Of a stretch of DNA of 64,000 nt, positions 18,308-27,158 are shown piece by piece. The DNA is from Clostridia bacterium (lineage in GTDB: Bacteria > Bacillota > Clostridia > Oscillospirales > CAG-272), in contig JAFTRY010000030.1 in NCBI GenBank assembly GCA_017462035.1, positions 1 to 64,000 on the forward strand, read 5' to 3'. Under the pieces are notes generated by a model that did not search any database, was not told where the DNA came from, and saw nothing but the letters and a program-made list of their open reading frames with translations. Within the stretch, counting starts at the first letter, position 1, and each line of letters begins with the position of its first letter. Position numbers and translations under genes: made by a program.

Positions 18308-18742
18308 ATGAGCGTATTGAAACGACGTGAAGCAAGAGAGATTGTGATCGGCTTATTATTTGAAAGCGAATTCCGCGCGGACGAGGATTACGTGGCGATC
18401 TTCGCCACCTCCTGCGAGGAGCGGGAGATCCCTTCCGACCCTTATGTAAAAAACGCATACTATACGATTTTTGAAAATCAGGAGACCATCGACGAGTGGA
18501 TCGGCAGGCATGCCCACGGCTGGAAGACCAACCGTATGTCCAAGCTGTCCCGTTCCATCCTTCGCCTTGCCGTCTATGAAATGCTGTATGAGAAGGAGAT
18601 CCCATATAGCGTGACCATCAACGAGGCAGTGGAGCTGACTAAGAAATTTGACGAGGATCGGGCACGTGCCTTCGTCAACGGGATCCTAAACTCGGTGAAG
18701 AGCGAGCTGGAAGCCGGAGAAACGGATGAACGGAAGTCCTGA
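18308..18742 (+). CDS. nusB: transcription antitermination factor NusB
   Basis: A 144-residue all-helical RNA-binding protein which, with NusE/S10, supports rRNA antitermination. It begins MSVLKRREAREIVIGLLFE and ends in the conserved AVELTKKFDEDRARAFVNGIL. Three in-frame ATGs exist (18287, 18299, 18308); the last has GAAAGGA at good spacing and gives the usual N-terminus. It is the first gene of a long operon. Confidence 0.93.
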   Translation: MSVLKRREAREIVIGLLFESEFRADEDYVAIFATSCEEREIPSDPYVKNAYYTIFENQETIDEWIGRHAHGWKTNRMSKLSRSILRLAVYEMLYEKEIPYSVTINEAVELTKKFDEDRARAFVNGILNSVKSELEAGETDERKS

Positions 18743-19700
18743 TATGAAGGGCTGTTACGTAGGCTTCGATACCAGTAATTACACCACCTCCGTCGCCGTT
18801 TGCGATGAAGAGGGACGGATCCTTGCCAATCTGAAGGCACCCTTGCCTGTGAAGGCGGGAGAGCGAGGATTGCGCCAGTCGGATGCCCTGTTCGCCCATA
18901 CCAAGCACCTTCCCGGTCTTTGTGACCGCTTGGGAGCACTTTTGAGGGAGAGGGAGCTTATCCCCCTGGCAGTGGGCGTTTCCGCAAGACCCCGGGATGT
19001 AAAGGATTCCTACATGCCCTGCTTTTTGGCAGGGGTCAGCGCGGCACACTCCTTCGCAGCCGCGAGAAATCTGCCACTTTATGAGTTTTCCCATCAGAAC
19101 GGTCACGTTATGGCGGCACTGTATTCCGCGGGACAGATCTCGCGCTTGATGAAGCAACCCTTTCTTGCCTTTCACGTATCTGGCGGTACGACGGAGATGT
19201 TGTTGGTTCAACCAAAGGGTGCTGATTTTTCGGTGACATTGGTGGGAGAGACGGAGGATATCAATGCGGGTCAGGTAATTGATCGGGTCGGTGTGTCGCT
19301 GGGGCTCTCCTTCCCCTGCGGAAGAGAACTGGAGTCGCTGGCGGCATCCTATGAGGGAACACCTTACCGCCATCCCGTTTGCGTAAGGAACGGACGGTGC
19401 AGCCTGTCGGGGGTAGAGAATATTGCCCTTCGATTGCGGAATGAGACCGGAGACGCTTCTGCCGTAGCGGCGTTCGTCTTTGATTTTATCGGGAGAACGC
19501 TGATTCGAATGGGAGAGCAGACCATGGAGACATACGGAACCATGCCCGTGCTGTTTGCGGGCGGGGTTATGTCCAATCGTCTGATGCGAGGAGAGTTGCT
19601 CCGACATTTTGACGCATACTTTGCTGAGCCAGAGTTTTCGGCGGACAACGCTGCTGGAATCGTCTTGCTTTGTCGAGGGCGGTACGCCTTCGAGAAATGA
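18726..19700 (+). CDS. TsaD/Kae1-like (peptidase M22 family) paralogue
   Basis: A 324-residue protein of the Kae1/TsaD ASKHA fold. It has the N-terminal phosphate motif GFDTSNYTTSV, the metal-binding pair His123 and His127 (HQNGH), SGGTTEM, and a C-terminal FAGGVMSNRLMR with Asp307 in ADNAAG. True TsaD makes the t6A modification of tRNA. Here the second motif reads NAGQVIDRVG instead of the DAAGEAFDKV type, and the protein sits between nusB and xseA, away from tsaB/tsaE. I infer a paralogue rather than the housekeeping enzyme. The ATG at 18726 (17-base overlap with nusB) has GGAG upstream; 18744 is the alternative. Confidence 0.83.
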   Translation: MNGSPDMKGCYVGFDTSNYTTSVAVCDEEGRILANLKAPLPVKAGERGLRQSDALFAHTKHLPGLCDRLGALLRERELIPLAVGVSARPRDVKDSYMPCFLAGVSAAHSFAAARNLPLYEFSHQNGHVMAALYSAGQISRLMKQPFLAFHVSGGTTEMLLVQPKGADFSVTLVGETEDINAGQVIDRVGVSLGLSFPCGRELESLAASYEGTPYRHPVCVRNGRCSLSGVENIALRLRNETGDASAVAAFVFDFIGRTLIRMGEQTMETYGTMPVLFAGGVMSNRLMRGELLRHFDAYFAEPEFSADNAAGIVLLCRGRYAFEK

Positions 19701-19729
19701 ATTGAGAATGAAACGATAGGAGGAGAGCC

Positions 19730-20968
19730 ATGAAAGAAGGCTCGGGTTTGCCGGCTCTGACCGTTACCGATGTCAACCGATATATCAAATCCCTGCTCAA
19801 ACAGGACGAAGTGCTCTCCGCTGTGGCAATCCGGGGAGAGATCTCCAACTTTAAAGCCCATTCCAGTGGGCACCTGTATTTTACCTTGAAGGACGAGGGC
19901 GCGGAGCTTTCTGCGGTCATGTTTCGGGGAGACGCTGTGCGCATGGGCTTTCGTCCGGCTGACGGAATGAGAGTGGTGGCGTACGGTAGCATAGATGTCT
20001 ACGAAAAAAGCGGACGGGTGCAGCTGTACGTCCGCACCATGGTAGCCGACGGGATCGGAGCCATGATGATGGCGTACGAACGATTGAAGGAAGCACTGAC
20101 CAGAGAAGGTCTGTTTGCTCCTGAGCGAAAGAAGCCCTTGCCTAAGTTTCCTCAGTGTGTGGGAGTCATTACAGCACCTACCGGGGCTGCGATCCGAGAT
20201 ATTTTGAATATTACCGGCAGACGGTACCCTCAGGCAAATATCCTGATCTACCCCTCTTTGGTGCAGGGAGCGGAGGCACCGGAAAATCTCTGCGCCGGAC
20301 TGGCGTACCTCAATGCCGCGGAAGCCTGTGATGTTATTATCTTGGGACGGGGCGGAGGATCCATGGAGGACCTGTGGGCGTTTAACGACGAAGCCCTGGT
20401 ACGGGCGGTGGCGGACTCTGTTATTCCCGTGATCTCGGCGGTGGGGCATGAAACCGACTTTACCCTGTGCGACTTTGCGGCGGATTGCCGTGCCCCAACA
20501 CCCTCCGCGGCGGCAGAGCTGGCACTTCCCGATCGAGGGGTGCTTGCTGCTTGGGTGAAGCAAGCCGACGAACGAATAGAAAAGAGCGTGCTTCAGTTGG
20601 TAAATTACGCTCATAAACAGTTGACGGAGAGGGAAAGGGCTCTGACCTATCTGTCTCCCGATGGACGGTTGGAGCGTGTCAGACAGACCCTCTCGCAAAA
20701 AACGGAGAGCTTGACCAACTCCTTGGAAGCGATCTTTCATCGGGAAGAGGCGCGGTTCGATACGGCACTTCAAAAGCTTCATGCCCTGAGCCCCCTGGCA
20801 ACCCTGCGGCGGGGCTACAGTGCCGTTCGGGATGGGGAGGGAAGAGTGGTTTCCTCCGTGACAAAGCTGTACCAAGGAGAAACGGTTCGCCTCTTGTTGC
20901 GAGACGGCGAAGCCGATGCCAATATTCTCGCAATCTATGAAGAATCCGATCAAGGAGGATCTGTATGA
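19730..20968 (+). CDS. xseA: exodeoxyribonuclease VII large subunit
   Basis: A 412-residue catalytic subunit of exonuclease VII, which degrades single-stranded DNA from both ends. An N-terminal OB fold (about 1-105) carries RGEISNFKAHSSGHLYFTL. The catalytic core shows GRGGGSMEDLWAFNDE, SAVGHETDFTLCDFAAD and RAPTPSAAAEL. A coiled-coil C-terminus follows. It starts after AGGAGGAGAGCC and overlaps xseB by four bases (ATGA). Confidence 0.97.
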   Translation: MKEGSGLPALTVTDVNRYIKSLLKQDEVLSAVAIRGEISNFKAHSSGHLYFTLKDEGAELSAVMFRGDAVRMGFRPADGMRVVAYGSIDVYEKSGRVQLYVRTMVADGIGAMMMAYERLKEALTREGLFAPERKKPLPKFPQCVGVITAPTGAAIRDILNITGRRYPQANILIYPSLVQGAEAPENLCAGLAYLNAAEACDVIILGRGGGSMEDLWAFNDEALVRAVADSVIPVISAVGHETDFTLCDFAADCRAPTPSAAAELALPDRGVLAAWVKQADERIEKSVLQLVNYAHKQLTERERALTYLSPDGRLERVRQTLSQKTESLTNSLEAIFHREEARFDTALQKLHALSPLATLRRGYSAVRDGEGRVVSSVTKLYQGETVRLLLRDGEADANILAIYEESDQGGSV

Positions 20969-21258
20969 CGGAAGCAAAGACCCCTAAGAAGAAAACAATC
21001 ACCGAAATGAACGGGGCGGAGGATGTGAAGCTGGAAGAGGCAATGCGCCGCTTGGATGAGGTGGTTTCGGCGCTGGACCGGGAAAATACAGACCTGGAGG
21101 AGGCGCTGAAGCTATATCAAGAGGGTGTACGCTTGGTGTCTCTGTGTAACCGAAAGCTGGAGGATGCCAGACGAACGATTGAAATATTAAAGATCAGTCC
21201 CGACGGGGAAATTACCCAAGAGCCATTTGCCCATGAAAACAAAATGACAAAGGAATGA
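20965..21258 (+). CDS. xseB: exodeoxyribonuclease VII small subunit
   Basis: A 97-residue helical partner of XseA. LEEAMRRLDEVVSALD and LEEALKLYQEGVRLV are the family core. The N- and C-termini extend somewhat beyond the usual 70-80 residues. Translation is coupled to xseA by the ATGA overlap, with AAGGAGG inside xseA. Confidence 0.95.
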   Translation: MTEAKTPKKKTITEMNGAEDVKLEEAMRRLDEVVSALDRENTDLEEALKLYQEGVRLVSLCNRKLEDARRTIEILKISPDGEITQEPFAHENKMTKE

Positions 21259-21272
21259 AAAGGAGAACCGTC

Positions 21273-22172
21273 ATGGAAACGAAACTGAAAGAACTGGGAC
21301 AGAAGGTACTGGAAAATGCCGCACGTACAGAGGAGGTACTGGCTGCTACCTTCGAAGAGAAAGACGAGGACCTGCAAAAGCTGTTTGACGCGGAGGCGTA
21401 TTCTCTGCTGGGAGGCGGAAAGCGGATCCGTACCTTCCTCGTGAACGAGTTTTGCCGTTCCCTGGGCGGGGATTTGGATGCCTCCATGCCATATGCCTGT
21501 GCCTTGGAAATGATTCATACCTATTCATTGATTCACGATGATCTTCCCTGCATGGATGATGACGATATCCGTCGGGGAAAGCCGGCAAACCATAAACAGT
21601 TCGGTTACGCCACCGCACTTCTGGCGGGAGACGCTCTTCTGACGAAAGCCTTTTTGGTTGCCGCTACCAATCCGCACGCAACCGCCGAGCAAAATGCCGA
21701 GGCGGTGCGCCTGTTGGCATCGGCGGCAGGGGACCGTGGGATGATCGGAGGTCAGATCATGGATCTGCACGGCGAGACCGAGCAGCTTAGCTTTGAGCAG
21801 CTGATCCGTCTTCACTCCATGAAAACGGCGGCGTTGATGGAATGTTCCGCCTTGCTTGGCTGCCTGGCGGCAGGTTACTCTGTGGATACACCGGAGGCAA
21901 AGGCGGCAAGGGAGTACGCGAAGAAGGTAGGAATTACCTATCAAGTCATCGATGATATTTTGGATGAAAGCGGAGAAGAGGATACCATCGGAAAGAATCT
22001 GAAAACCGATTCCTCACACAATAAGACAACCTTTATGACCTACTTTAACGCGGAGGATGCCAAGAAATATGCGCAAAACCTCACGGCGGAAGCGGTGTCA
22101 GCATTGTCCGATTGGGAAACCTCCGCGACGCTGACCGATCTTGCGGCATACTTGGTGGATCGCACCTATTGA
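21273..22172 (+). CDS. ispA: polyprenyl synthetase (farnesyl/geranyl diphosphate synthase)
   Basis: A 299-residue trans-prenyltransferase condensing isopentenyl diphosphate with allylic diphosphates. The first aspartate-rich motif is Asp89-Asp90 with Asp95-Asp96 (HDDLPCMDDDD) and the second is DDILDE. GGGKRIR near residue 47 is also typical. The start at 21273 follows AAAGGAGAACC; the in-frame ATG at 21255 has a poorer site. In many Firmicutes dxs lies nearby, but here a DUF212 gene follows. Confidence 0.94.
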   Translation: METKLKELGQKVLENAARTEEVLAATFEEKDEDLQKLFDAEAYSLLGGGKRIRTFLVNEFCRSLGGDLDASMPYACALEMIHTYSLIHDDLPCMDDDDIRRGKPANHKQFGYATALLAGDALLTKAFLVAATNPHATAEQNAEAVRLLASAAGDRGMIGGQIMDLHGETEQLSFEQLIRLHSMKTAALMECSALLGCLAAGYSVDTPEAKAAREYAKKVGITYQVIDDILDESGEEDTIGKNLKTDSSHNKTTFMTYFNAEDAKKYAQNLTAEAVSALSDWETSATLTDLAAYLVDRTY

Positions 22173-22218
22173 CGGAAAATAAAAAGGACAATACAAAAAA
22201 AGAAAACGGAAAAGAAAA

Positions 22219-22683
22219 GTGGAACAAGTAAAAGCGTTTTTTGGAAATTACTTATTGATCAGCGCAGTTTTGGGCTGGCTGATCGCCCAGTTTATGAAGA
22301 TTTTTACGGGAGCCTTCAGCGGAAAGGGATTTAATATATTGCATATGTTTTCCAACGGTGGAATGCCAAGCTCCCACTCCTCTACGGTCTTGGCACTGAC
22401 CACCGCCTCTGCGGTGCAGTATGGCGTGGGTTCAGCGGCGTTTGCCATTTCCGCCATCCTGTCTATGATCGTTATGAATGATGCCTTTGGTGTTCGATAT
22501 GAGACGGGAGAGCAGGCAAAGATTCTCAACCGTATCACGAAAGAACTGTTTTCGGGGAAGACCGAGGATATCAACACAGGCTTGAAGGAGCTGGTGGGAC
22601 ACACTCCCTTCCAGGTTCTTGTGGGAGCATTGGTGGGAATTGTTACCGCCCTGCTGTACGGGTGGGTCCTGGGTGTCTTATGA
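22219..22683 (+). CDS. divergent PAP2 family (DUF212) membrane protein
   Basis: A 154-residue membrane protein with about four helices, similar to YuiD. The conserved GGMPSSHSSTVLALT resembles the phosphatase signature of PAP2 enzymes, and NDAFGVRYETGEQA is a second family block. It may act as an undecaprenyl or phospholipid phosphatase, but the substrate is unproven. The GTG start at 22219 has only a weak AGAAAAG site before it. Its stop overlaps the start of tlyA (ATGA). Confidence 0.86.
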   Translation: MEQVKAFFGNYLLISAVLGWLIAQFMKIFTGAFSGKGFNILHMFSNGGMPSSHSSTVLALTTASAVQYGVGSAAFAISAILSMIVMNDAFGVRYETGEQAKILNRITKELFSGKTEDINTGLKELVGHTPFQVLVGALVGIVTALLYGWVLGVL

Positions 22684-23462
22684 GAGCCGACGTGTATTTG
22701 ACCGCGTTCGGACATACGGCAAGCCGGAAGAAAGCACAGGATCTCATTGACGCGGAGGCGGTTCGGATTGACGGAGTAACGGTAAAAAAATCCTCCCTCC
22801 CCGTAAATGAGAATATTCCCCACCGGGTGGAGATCGAGCCTGTTTTCAAATACGTGAGTCGGGGCGGCATGAAACTGGAAGCGGCTCTGGACGCGTTTCG
22901 CGTCACAACCAATCGCAAGAAGGCGGTAGATGTGGGTGCCTCCACCGGTGGCTTTACTGATTGCTTGCTCAAGCGGGGAGCCGCCAGGGTGATCTCGGTA
23001 GATTCGGGGATTGGACAGTTGCACGAGTCTCTTCTCAGCGATCCCAGGGTCAAATCGGTGGAGCACTTTAATGCCCGTATGTTAACCCCCGAGATCACAG
23101 AGGGACTCTGTGACCTTGCCGTGACGGACGTTTCTTTTATTTCCCAAACCTACCTGATTCCCAATATCGCCTCGGTTCTGAAGGACGGAGGCGAATTTAT
23201 CAGCTTGATCAAGCCCCAGTTTGAGGCGGGGAAAAACGCCTTGGGGAAAAACGGGGTGGTGCATAACGGTGCTTACCGTTACTTGGCGGTAAAACGGGTG
23301 CTGGAGTGCGCCCTGTCAGAGGGCTTTGACTGTCTGGGGCTGATCCGTTCCCCTATTGAGGGAGGAGACGGAAATAAAGAATATTTGGCTTATTTTGTCA
23401 AACGGTTTTGTCCGATGCTTCGGATAGATGATCAAAGCCTTCGCCGCTTGACGGCACAGTAA
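22680..23462 (+). CDS. tlyA: TlyA-family rRNA 2'-O-methyltransferase
   Basis: A 260-residue protein with an N-terminal S4 RNA-binding domain (1-62) and an RrmJ/FtsJ-type methyltransferase domain. The SAM motif is DVGASTGGFTDCLL; VTDVSFIS and LIKPQFEAGK provide the catalytic-lysine context. Relatives methylate cytidines in 16S and 23S rRNA. The start overlaps the DUF212 stop by four bases. It precedes nadK in the usual Firmicute order. Confidence 0.92.
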   Translation: MRADVYLTAFGHTASRKKAQDLIDAEAVRIDGVTVKKSSLPVNENIPHRVEIEPVFKYVSRGGMKLEAALDAFRVTTNRKKAVDVGASTGGFTDCLLKRGAARVISVDSGIGQLHESLLSDPRVKSVEHFNARMLTPEITEGLCDLAVTDVSFISQTYLIPNIASVLKDGGEFISLIKPQFEAGKNALGKNGVVHNGAYRYLAVKRVLECALSEGFDCLGLIRSPIEGGDGNKEYLAYFVKRFCPMLRIDDQSLRRLTAQ

Positions 23463-23493
23463 CCGACGAAAACGAAGAAAGGCGGAATTGCCC

Positions 23494-24363
23494 TTGAAAA
23501 CGGTAGCGCTTATTACAAATTTTAATATTTCGGAGAAGCTTTCCGCGGCAATGCGGGTTGCGGAACGGCTGGTTCAGAGGGTGGATACGGTATTGATCCC
23601 GGCAACCTATAAGGAGCGGATCTTCCGTAACCAGAGCCATCGGAAGGAATTTTCCTACGTGTCCCCCGATAGCATCTATCGGGATGCCGAGCTTGTGGTG
23701 GTTTTAGGAGGGGACGGAGCGATGCTGGATGCGGCAAGGCGAGCGGCTCCGGCGGGGATCCCCATTCTCGGAATCAATATGGGACGGGTGGGATACATGA
23801 CCGAGCTGGAGATGGATGAGCTCTCCTTGCTGGATCGGGTGTTCGACGGTGCCTATACCATCGATGAACGTACGCTTTTGCAAGCCGAGGTTCGCTCGGT
23901 AAGAGGACAGAGCAAATTCTCCTCCTACGCGTTGAACGAGGCGGCGATCACCAACGGAACAGCGGCGAGGATCGTGGACCTTCAGCTCTCCGACGGAGAA
24001 GAATTGATCTATACTTACCGCGCCGACGGTTTGGTCATCGCTACTCCCACAGGCTCAACCGCCTATTCGCTGTCGGCGGGAGGTCCCATTGTGGATCCCA
24101 AGCTTTCCTGCTTCTGTGTTACTCCCATTTGCTCTCATTCACTGCTGGCAAGACCCCTGGTCTTTCCCGATACAGCGGAATTAAGAATCAAAAACATCTG
24201 CAATCGGGAGAAGGTGCTTCATCTGACCATGGACGGAAGAACGACAGTAGACCTTTACTTTGGAGATACAGTGTATATCACTCGTTCGGATATGAAAATA
24301 AAATTGCTTCGCGTCAAGGAAGAAAGCTTTTACTCGAAAATTCGAATGAAAAAATTCATGTGA
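23494..24363 (+). CDS. nadK: NAD kinase
   Basis: A 289-residue ATP-NAD kinase supplying NADP. The hallmark GGDG is at 72-75 with catalytic Asp74; later motifs are LNEAAITNG and TPTGSTAYSLSAGGPIV. The start is a TTG at 23494, eight bases after AAAGGCGG; a TTG at 23488 is too close to that site. It lies between tlyA and argR. Confidence 0.95.
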   Translation: MKTVALITNFNISEKLSAAMRVAERLVQRVDTVLIPATYKERIFRNQSHRKEFSYVSPDSIYRDAELVVVLGGDGAMLDAARRAAPAGIPILGINMGRVGYMTELEMDELSLLDRVFDGAYTIDERTLLQAEVRSVRGQSKFSSYALNEAAITNGTAARIVDLQLSDGEELIYTYRADGLVIATPTGSTAYSLSAGGPIVDPKLSCFCVTPICSHSLLARPLVFPDTAELRIKNICNREKVLHLTMDGRTTVDLYFGDTVYITRSDMKIKLLRVKEESFYSKIRMKKFM

Positions 24364-24393
24364 GAATCAAACCGAAGGAATAGGAAGAAAAAT

Positions 24394-24849
24394 ATGAAAT
24401 CGGAAAGACAAAACAGGATCCTGGAGCTGGTTGCCAAATATGAGATCGAGACCCAGGAGGAAATGATGGAGCGCTTGCGTGCAGAGGGATATATGGTTAC
24501 CCAGGCAACGGTATCCCGAGATCTGAAGGAATTGAAGCTGACCAAGGCACTGACTGCCCGAGGAAATTATCGGTACTGTATCAATCCCGGGCGAACCAAT
24601 ACAGGGAATGTGAAGCTGAATAGCGTAATGGTGGACTCCATTACCATGGTAGATTACTCCATGAATAATGTGGTGATCAAGACCTATCCCGGTATGGCTC
24701 AGGCGGTGGCATCGGCAGTAGATTCTCTCAATATGCATAACATTCTGGGATGCGTAGCGGGGGACGATACCATTATCCTGGTAACCAGAGGAGAGGAATG
24801 TTCCGCGGAGATCAGCGAAAAGATTCGTGAATTGATGAAGACCTTCTGA
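24394..24849 (+). CDS. argR: arginine repressor
   Basis: A 151-residue ArgR/AhrC regulator. The winged helix-turn-helix (about 1-70) includes TQATVSRDLKEL. The C-terminal hexamerisation and arginine-binding domain includes MAQAVASAVDSL and GCVAGDDTIILVT. It is expected to control arginine genes, none of which lies in the window. It precedes recN, the standard pairing in Firmicutes. Confidence 0.95.
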   Translation: MKSERQNRILELVAKYEIETQEEMMERLRAEGYMVTQATVSRDLKELKLTKALTARGNYRYCINPGRTNTGNVKLNSVMVDSITMVDYSMNNVVIKTYPGMAQAVASAVDSLNMHNILGCVAGDDTIILVTRGEECSAEISEKIRELMKTF

Positions 24850-24887
24850 TAAAGAGGAAAATAATCGGTAAGAGAGAGGGAGCCGGA

Positions 24888-26564
24888 ATGATTGAAGCGT
24901 TGCATATTGAAAATATCGCGGTGATAAAGCGGCTGGACGTGGATTTCTGTCCGGGAATGACGGTGCTTTCCGGCGAAACCGGAGCGGGTAAATCTATCAT
25001 CATTGATAGCTTGAACCTGCTGTTGGGCGGACGGGCAGATCGAGAGCTGATCCGAATGGGCGAGGATCGCTGCGAGGTGTCCGCCATGTTCGGCGGATTG
25101 TCGGAGCGTACGGTCTCCCTGCTTGGTGAGTTGGGCTTTTCTGCGGAAGAGGGAAGCTTGATGCTTTCCCGTACCGTGACCAGAAGCAGCTCCTCGGCAC
25201 GCTTGAACGGACGCGCGATTCCCTTGTCGGTGCTCCGTGAGATTGCGGGAACACTCTTCAATATCCACGGGCAAAACGATAATCAGCAATTGCTGGATCC
25301 GGGAAAGCACGTAGAGCTGTTGGATGCCTACGGAGGCTGTGGAGAACTGCAAAAGGAATACTATGAGGTCTATAAAGAGATCCTTCATTGTCGCGCGGAG
25401 ATCGACTCCTTGCGAAGGGATGCCCGAGAGCGAACGCGCATGGAAGAATCCCTGCGCTATCAATTGGCAGAGATCGACGGTGTCAAGCTGAAAAAAGGAG
25501 AAGAGGAGGCACTTACCGAGCTGACTAAGAGGCTTCAAAGTCTGGAACGAATCCAGCAGTGTGTGGCACTGGTGGAAAAGGCACTGCAGGGCGGAGAAAA
25601 GGGAAGAGGAGCAATCTACCTTTCTGACCGAGCCGCCGCGGCAATGGAGACGGTTTCCGACGCTCTGCCCGAGGCGGAGGAGCTGGCAAGCCGTCTGTAT
25701 GACGTTCGGTATGAGCTGGAGGATATTGCCTCATCGGTGTCCGAGCTTGCGGATTTTGACGGTGAGGATGCCCTGGCAAAACTGGATCGCGCGGAGGCGC
25801 GTCTGGATGCCATAACAAAACTGAAACGAAAATACGGAAATACGGTGGAGGAGATTCTGGCGTATCGGGAAAAGATTGCCGCGGAGCTCCTAACTATTGA
25901 AAACGCCGATGACCGGATCGAAGATCTGACTGAAAAGCTGAAACGGACAGAAGCCGAGGCAAAACGGCTTTCCGATTCTCTCAGCCACTTCCGCCGAAGA
26001 GCGGCAAAGGGCTTAACGGGAGCGGTGACCGAAAATTTGACCTTTTTGGATATGCCAAAGGTTCGGTTTGAGGTGGAGATGAAGCCTACCGACGACTTCT
26101 GCGCCACAGGACGGGATCGAGTGGAATTTTTGATCTCCACCAATCCCGGAGATCCCCTGTTGCCCTTGGCGAAAATTGCCTCCGGCGGAGAATTGGCGAG
26201 AATCATGCTGTCCTTGAAAAATATACTCAATACCTGCGACGGCGTTCATTCCGTGATTTTTGACGAGATCGACACGGGTATTTCCGGAAAGACCTCCCGA
26301 AAGGTTGGAATGAAGCTGAAAGAGATCGGTAGAGACACCCAGGTGCTTTGCGTGACTCACTCGGCGCAGATCGCCTCTCTGGCACACCACCACCTGTATA
26401 TTTCCAAGCAGGAGGTTGACGGACGGGTGCAGACCTCCCTCAGAGAGCTTGACGAAGAGGGAAGAGTGGAGGAGATCGCGCGGATCCTGGGCGGAATAGA
26501 AATTACGGAGGCACAGCGTCGGGCGGCACGGGAAATGATCGCCGAAGGAGAACAGTACGGATGA
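24888..26564 (+). CDS. recN: DNA repair protein RecN
   Basis: A 558-residue SMC-like ATPase acting early in double-strand break repair. Walker A is GETGAGKS (29-36); central coiled coils surround residues 150-350; the C-terminal half has the LAKIASGGELARIMLSLK signature and Walker B in VIFDEIDTGISG. The start at 24888 has GAGAGGGAG upstream. It ends by overlapping the next start by four bases. Confidence 0.96.
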   Translation: MIEALHIENIAVIKRLDVDFCPGMTVLSGETGAGKSIIIDSLNLLLGGRADRELIRMGEDRCEVSAMFGGLSERTVSLLGELGFSAEEGSLMLSRTVTRSSSSARLNGRAIPLSVLREIAGTLFNIHGQNDNQQLLDPGKHVELLDAYGGCGELQKEYYEVYKEILHCRAEIDSLRRDARERTRMEESLRYQLAEIDGVKLKKGEEEALTELTKRLQSLERIQQCVALVEKALQGGEKGRGAIYLSDRAAAAMETVSDALPEAEELASRLYDVRYELEDIASSVSELADFDGEDALAKLDRAEARLDAITKLKRKYGNTVEEILAYREKIAAELLTIENADDRIEDLTEKLKRTEAEAKRLSDSLSHFRRRAAKGLTGAVTENLTFLDMPKVRFEVEMKPTDDFCATGRDRVEFLISTNPGDPLLPLAKIASGGELARIMLSLKNILNTCDGVHSVIFDEIDTGISGKTSRKVGMKLKEIGRDTQVLCVTHSAQIASLAHHHLYISKQEVDGRVQTSLRELDEEGRVEEIARILGGIEITEAQRRAAREMIAEGEQYG

Positions 26565-27031
26565 CGAAAACCAATGCTATGCGCCGCTTGGACGCGGCGA
26601 AGATCCCATATACCCCCTGTACCTATGAGGTGAATGAAAACGATTTGTCCGGTGTCCACATCGCCGATCAGATCGGAATTCCCTATGAGCAGTGCTTCAA
26701 GACCATCGTGACCCGAGGGGATAAAACAGGGTATTTGGTTTTCTGTATCCCTTGCCACCGTGAGATCGACTTGAAGCGAGCGGCGGCGGTAACGGGAAAT
26801 AAAAAGGTGGAGCCGGTTCATGTTAAGGAGTTGCTGGGACTCACCGGCTATATCCGCGGGGGGTGCTCTCCCATTGGAATGAAAAAAAGCTTTCCCACCT
26901 ATTTTGACCGAAGCGCGGAGGATCAGAAGACCATTACGGTCAGCGCGGGGATTCGGGGAATTCAGCTTTTGGTAGACCGAGAGAGCCTGTTGGGCTATTT
27001 AAATGCCCACACTGCCGAGCTAACAGTATAA
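26561..27031 (+). CDS. ybaK: YbaK/EbsC family aminoacyl-tRNA deacylase
   Basis: A 156-residue trans-editing protein; relatives hydrolyse mischarged Cys-tRNA(Pro). The conserved FKTIVTRGD (Lys essential in the family), ACCHRE-like PCHREIDLKRAA and GYIRGGCSPIGMKK are visible. It is the last gene of the nusB operon, coupled to recN by ATGA. The following 47 bases carry no clear terminator. Confidence 0.92.
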   Translation: MTKTNAMRRLDAAKIPYTPCTYEVNENDLSGVHIADQIGIPYEQCFKTIVTRGDKTGYLVFCIPCHREIDLKRAAAVTGNKKVEPVHVKELLGLTGYIRGGCSPIGMKKSFPTYFDRSAEDQKTITVSAGIRGIQLLVDRESLLGYLNAHTAELTV

Positions 27032-27078
27032 AAAACTGCTTGAAAACATGAAAAAAACGTACTTTTTCCCGGAATCCC

Positions 27079-27107
27079 TTGAAAAAGAAGGGGAAAAGGT
27101 GTATAAT
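27079..27107 (+). promoter_or_regulatory. promoter of argS
   Basis: TTGAAA (27079-27084), 17-base spacer, TATAAT (27102-27107). A small stem, GTCGGA with TCCGAC around 27134-27149, lies in the short leader. There is no T-box. Confidence 0.72.
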
Positions 27108-27158
27108 AAAAAAGTTATTGTAAAAAATCAAGAGTCGGAGATCCGACAGAGGTGAACT

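Noticed and set aside
19364..20977. 537-residue open frame on the reverse strand
   Set aside because: Antisense of xseA and the TsaD-like gene; a composition effect.
27108..27158. possible T-box before argS
   Set aside because: The leader is about 50 bases with one small stem; no T-box core or specifier loop. The same holds for leuS.
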